From Alphaproteobacteria bacterium (GTDB taxonomy: Bacteria; Pseudomonadota; Alphaproteobacteria; ATCC43930; CGMCC-115725): DNA of 6,470 bases. Each line of letters starts with the position of its first letter. Position 1 is the stretch's first letter. A program made the position numbers and the translations under genes. Shown here piece by piece: positions 5,774-6,470 of the stretch. The stretch lies in contig JAGWIH010000133.1 in NCBI GenBank assembly GCA_028866355.1, positions 1-6,470 of the forward strand, in the 5' to 3' direction. A model generated the notes under the pieces. That model saw nothing but the letters and a program-made list of their open reading frames with translations, ran no database searches and was not told where the DNA came from.

Positions 5774-6454
5774 TTATGACGCGCGCGGCGGCCGCGACAG
5801 GCCTTCGCGCACCCGCGGCAAGCCGGCAACCAGCGGCACGAATCGGACGCCGCCCAAATCTTCGACCGCCAGGTCCCCGTTCTTGCGCCGTACGCGCAGC
5901 AATTTCTGGTCGCGCCGGGCCGGGCCGACCGGCGCCACGAGGATGCCGCCTTCGGCGAGATGCTCGAGCAGATTATCCGGAATCTCCGGCGCCGCCGCGG
6001 TGACCATGATGCGGTCGAAGGTTTCGTGCTCGGGCCAGCCTTTGGTGCCGTCGCCAAAGCGCGTCGTCACGTTATGCAGCCGCAGCTTCGCAAAGCGCGC
6101 CTCGGCCTCCTTGATCAGCGCGCGATGCCGCTCGATGGTGAGCACGCGGCGGCACAGCCGCGCGAGCACCGCCGCCTGATAGCCCGAGCCGGTGCCGACT
6201 TCGAGAACCTTATGACGGTCGGTGAGTTCGAGCGCCTGGGTCATCAGCGCGACGACATAGGGCTGGCTGATGGTCTGGCCGTGGCCGATTGGCAGAGCGA
6301 CGTTCTCGTAGGCTTGTTCGCGGAACGTCGCCGGTACGAACAATTCGCGCGGCGTGCGTTCGACGGCATTGAGCACGCGCTGATCGGCAATGCCTTCGGC
6401 GCGCAGCTCCATGATCAGCCGCGCGATTTCGGCTTTATGCTGCTCTGTTGTCAT
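5774..6454 (-). CDS. pcm: Protein-L-isoaspartate O-methyltransferase
   Basis: 226 residues, a normal length for the bacterial enzyme. It transfers a methyl group from S-adenosylmethionine to L-isoaspartyl residues in aged proteins, starting their conversion back to aspartate, in the cytoplasm. The family hallmarks are clear: RELFVP (36-41), YENVALPIGHGQTISQPYVV (49-68, the substrate-side loop), the SAM-binding motif I KVLEVGTGSGYQAAVLA (82-98), an acidic residue after the next strand (TIERH, 106-110), FGDGTKGWPE (133-142) and FDRIMVTAAAPEIP (146-159). GGILVAPVGP (169-178) follows. The ATG at 6454 is close to the right edge and only 16 upstream bases are visible, with no strong ribosome binding site (a GGCGGG stretch is the nearest candidate). 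It is probably cotranscribed with the lipoprotein gene 9 bases downstream. In relatives, surE and serS often lie upstream, but that is outside this window. Confidence 0.97.
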   Translation of the reverse strand: MTTEQHKAEIARLIMELRAEGIADQRVLNAVERTPRELFVPATFREQAYENVALPIGHGQTISQPYVVALMTQALELTDRHKVLEVGTGSGYQAAVLARLCRRVLTIERHRALIKEAEARFAKLRLHNVTTRFGDGTKGWPEHETFDRIMVTAAAPEIPDNLLEHLAEGGILVAPVGPARRDQKLLRVRRKNGDLAVEDLGGVRFVPLVAGLPRVREGLSRPPRAS

Positions 6455-6470
6455 CGAAAGGCCCGCCGCA

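Overview
The window is GC-rich chromosomal DNA that is almost fully coding. The gene content and order (pcm, a LysM/LytM lipoprotein, a DUF815 ATPase, yajC, secD, secF, an Mth938-domain protein, a squalene/phytoene-synthase-like protein) point to an alphaproteobacterium. SecD and SecF are separate, full-length genes, and the flanking set matches what I recall of alphaproteobacterial housekeeping loci. I cannot place it below class. There is no insertion sequence, phage gene, tRNA, rRNA or CRISPR array, and every complete gene reads through without a frameshift.

Layout from right to left. The minus strand carries pcm (protein repair methyltransferase) at 6454-5774. Nine bases later comes a LysM/LytM lipoprotein of the NlpD/DipM type at 5764-4676. 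A single plus-strand gene, a DUF815 AAA+ ATPase at 3813-4679, meets the lipoprotein gene tail to tail with a 4-base overlap. A 144-base divergent intergenic region (3669-3812) then separates the ATPase from a tight minus-strand operon: yajC (3668-3264), secD (3260-1689), secF (1678-707) and an Mth938-domain gene (710-336). Gaps in this operon are 3 and 10 bases, followed by a 4-base GTGA overlap. After 120 non-coding bases (216-335), in which I see only a ribosome binding site and no convincing promoter or terminator, the N-terminus of a squalene/phytoene-synthase-family protein runs off the left edge (215-1).

Functionally, YajC, SecD and SecF form the accessory complex of the SecYEG translocon, using the proton gradient to help export. 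The two genes downstream resemble the human mitochondrial complex I assembly factors NDUFAF3 (Mth938 fold) and NDUFAF6 (synthase fold that has lost the usual Asp-rich motif). This part of the window therefore pairs the membrane-insertion machinery with two candidate respiratory-complex assembly factors, which is the most interesting reading of it. The LytM domain of the lipoprotein lacks most of the zinc ligands, so it is more likely an activator of cell-wall amidases than an enzyme.
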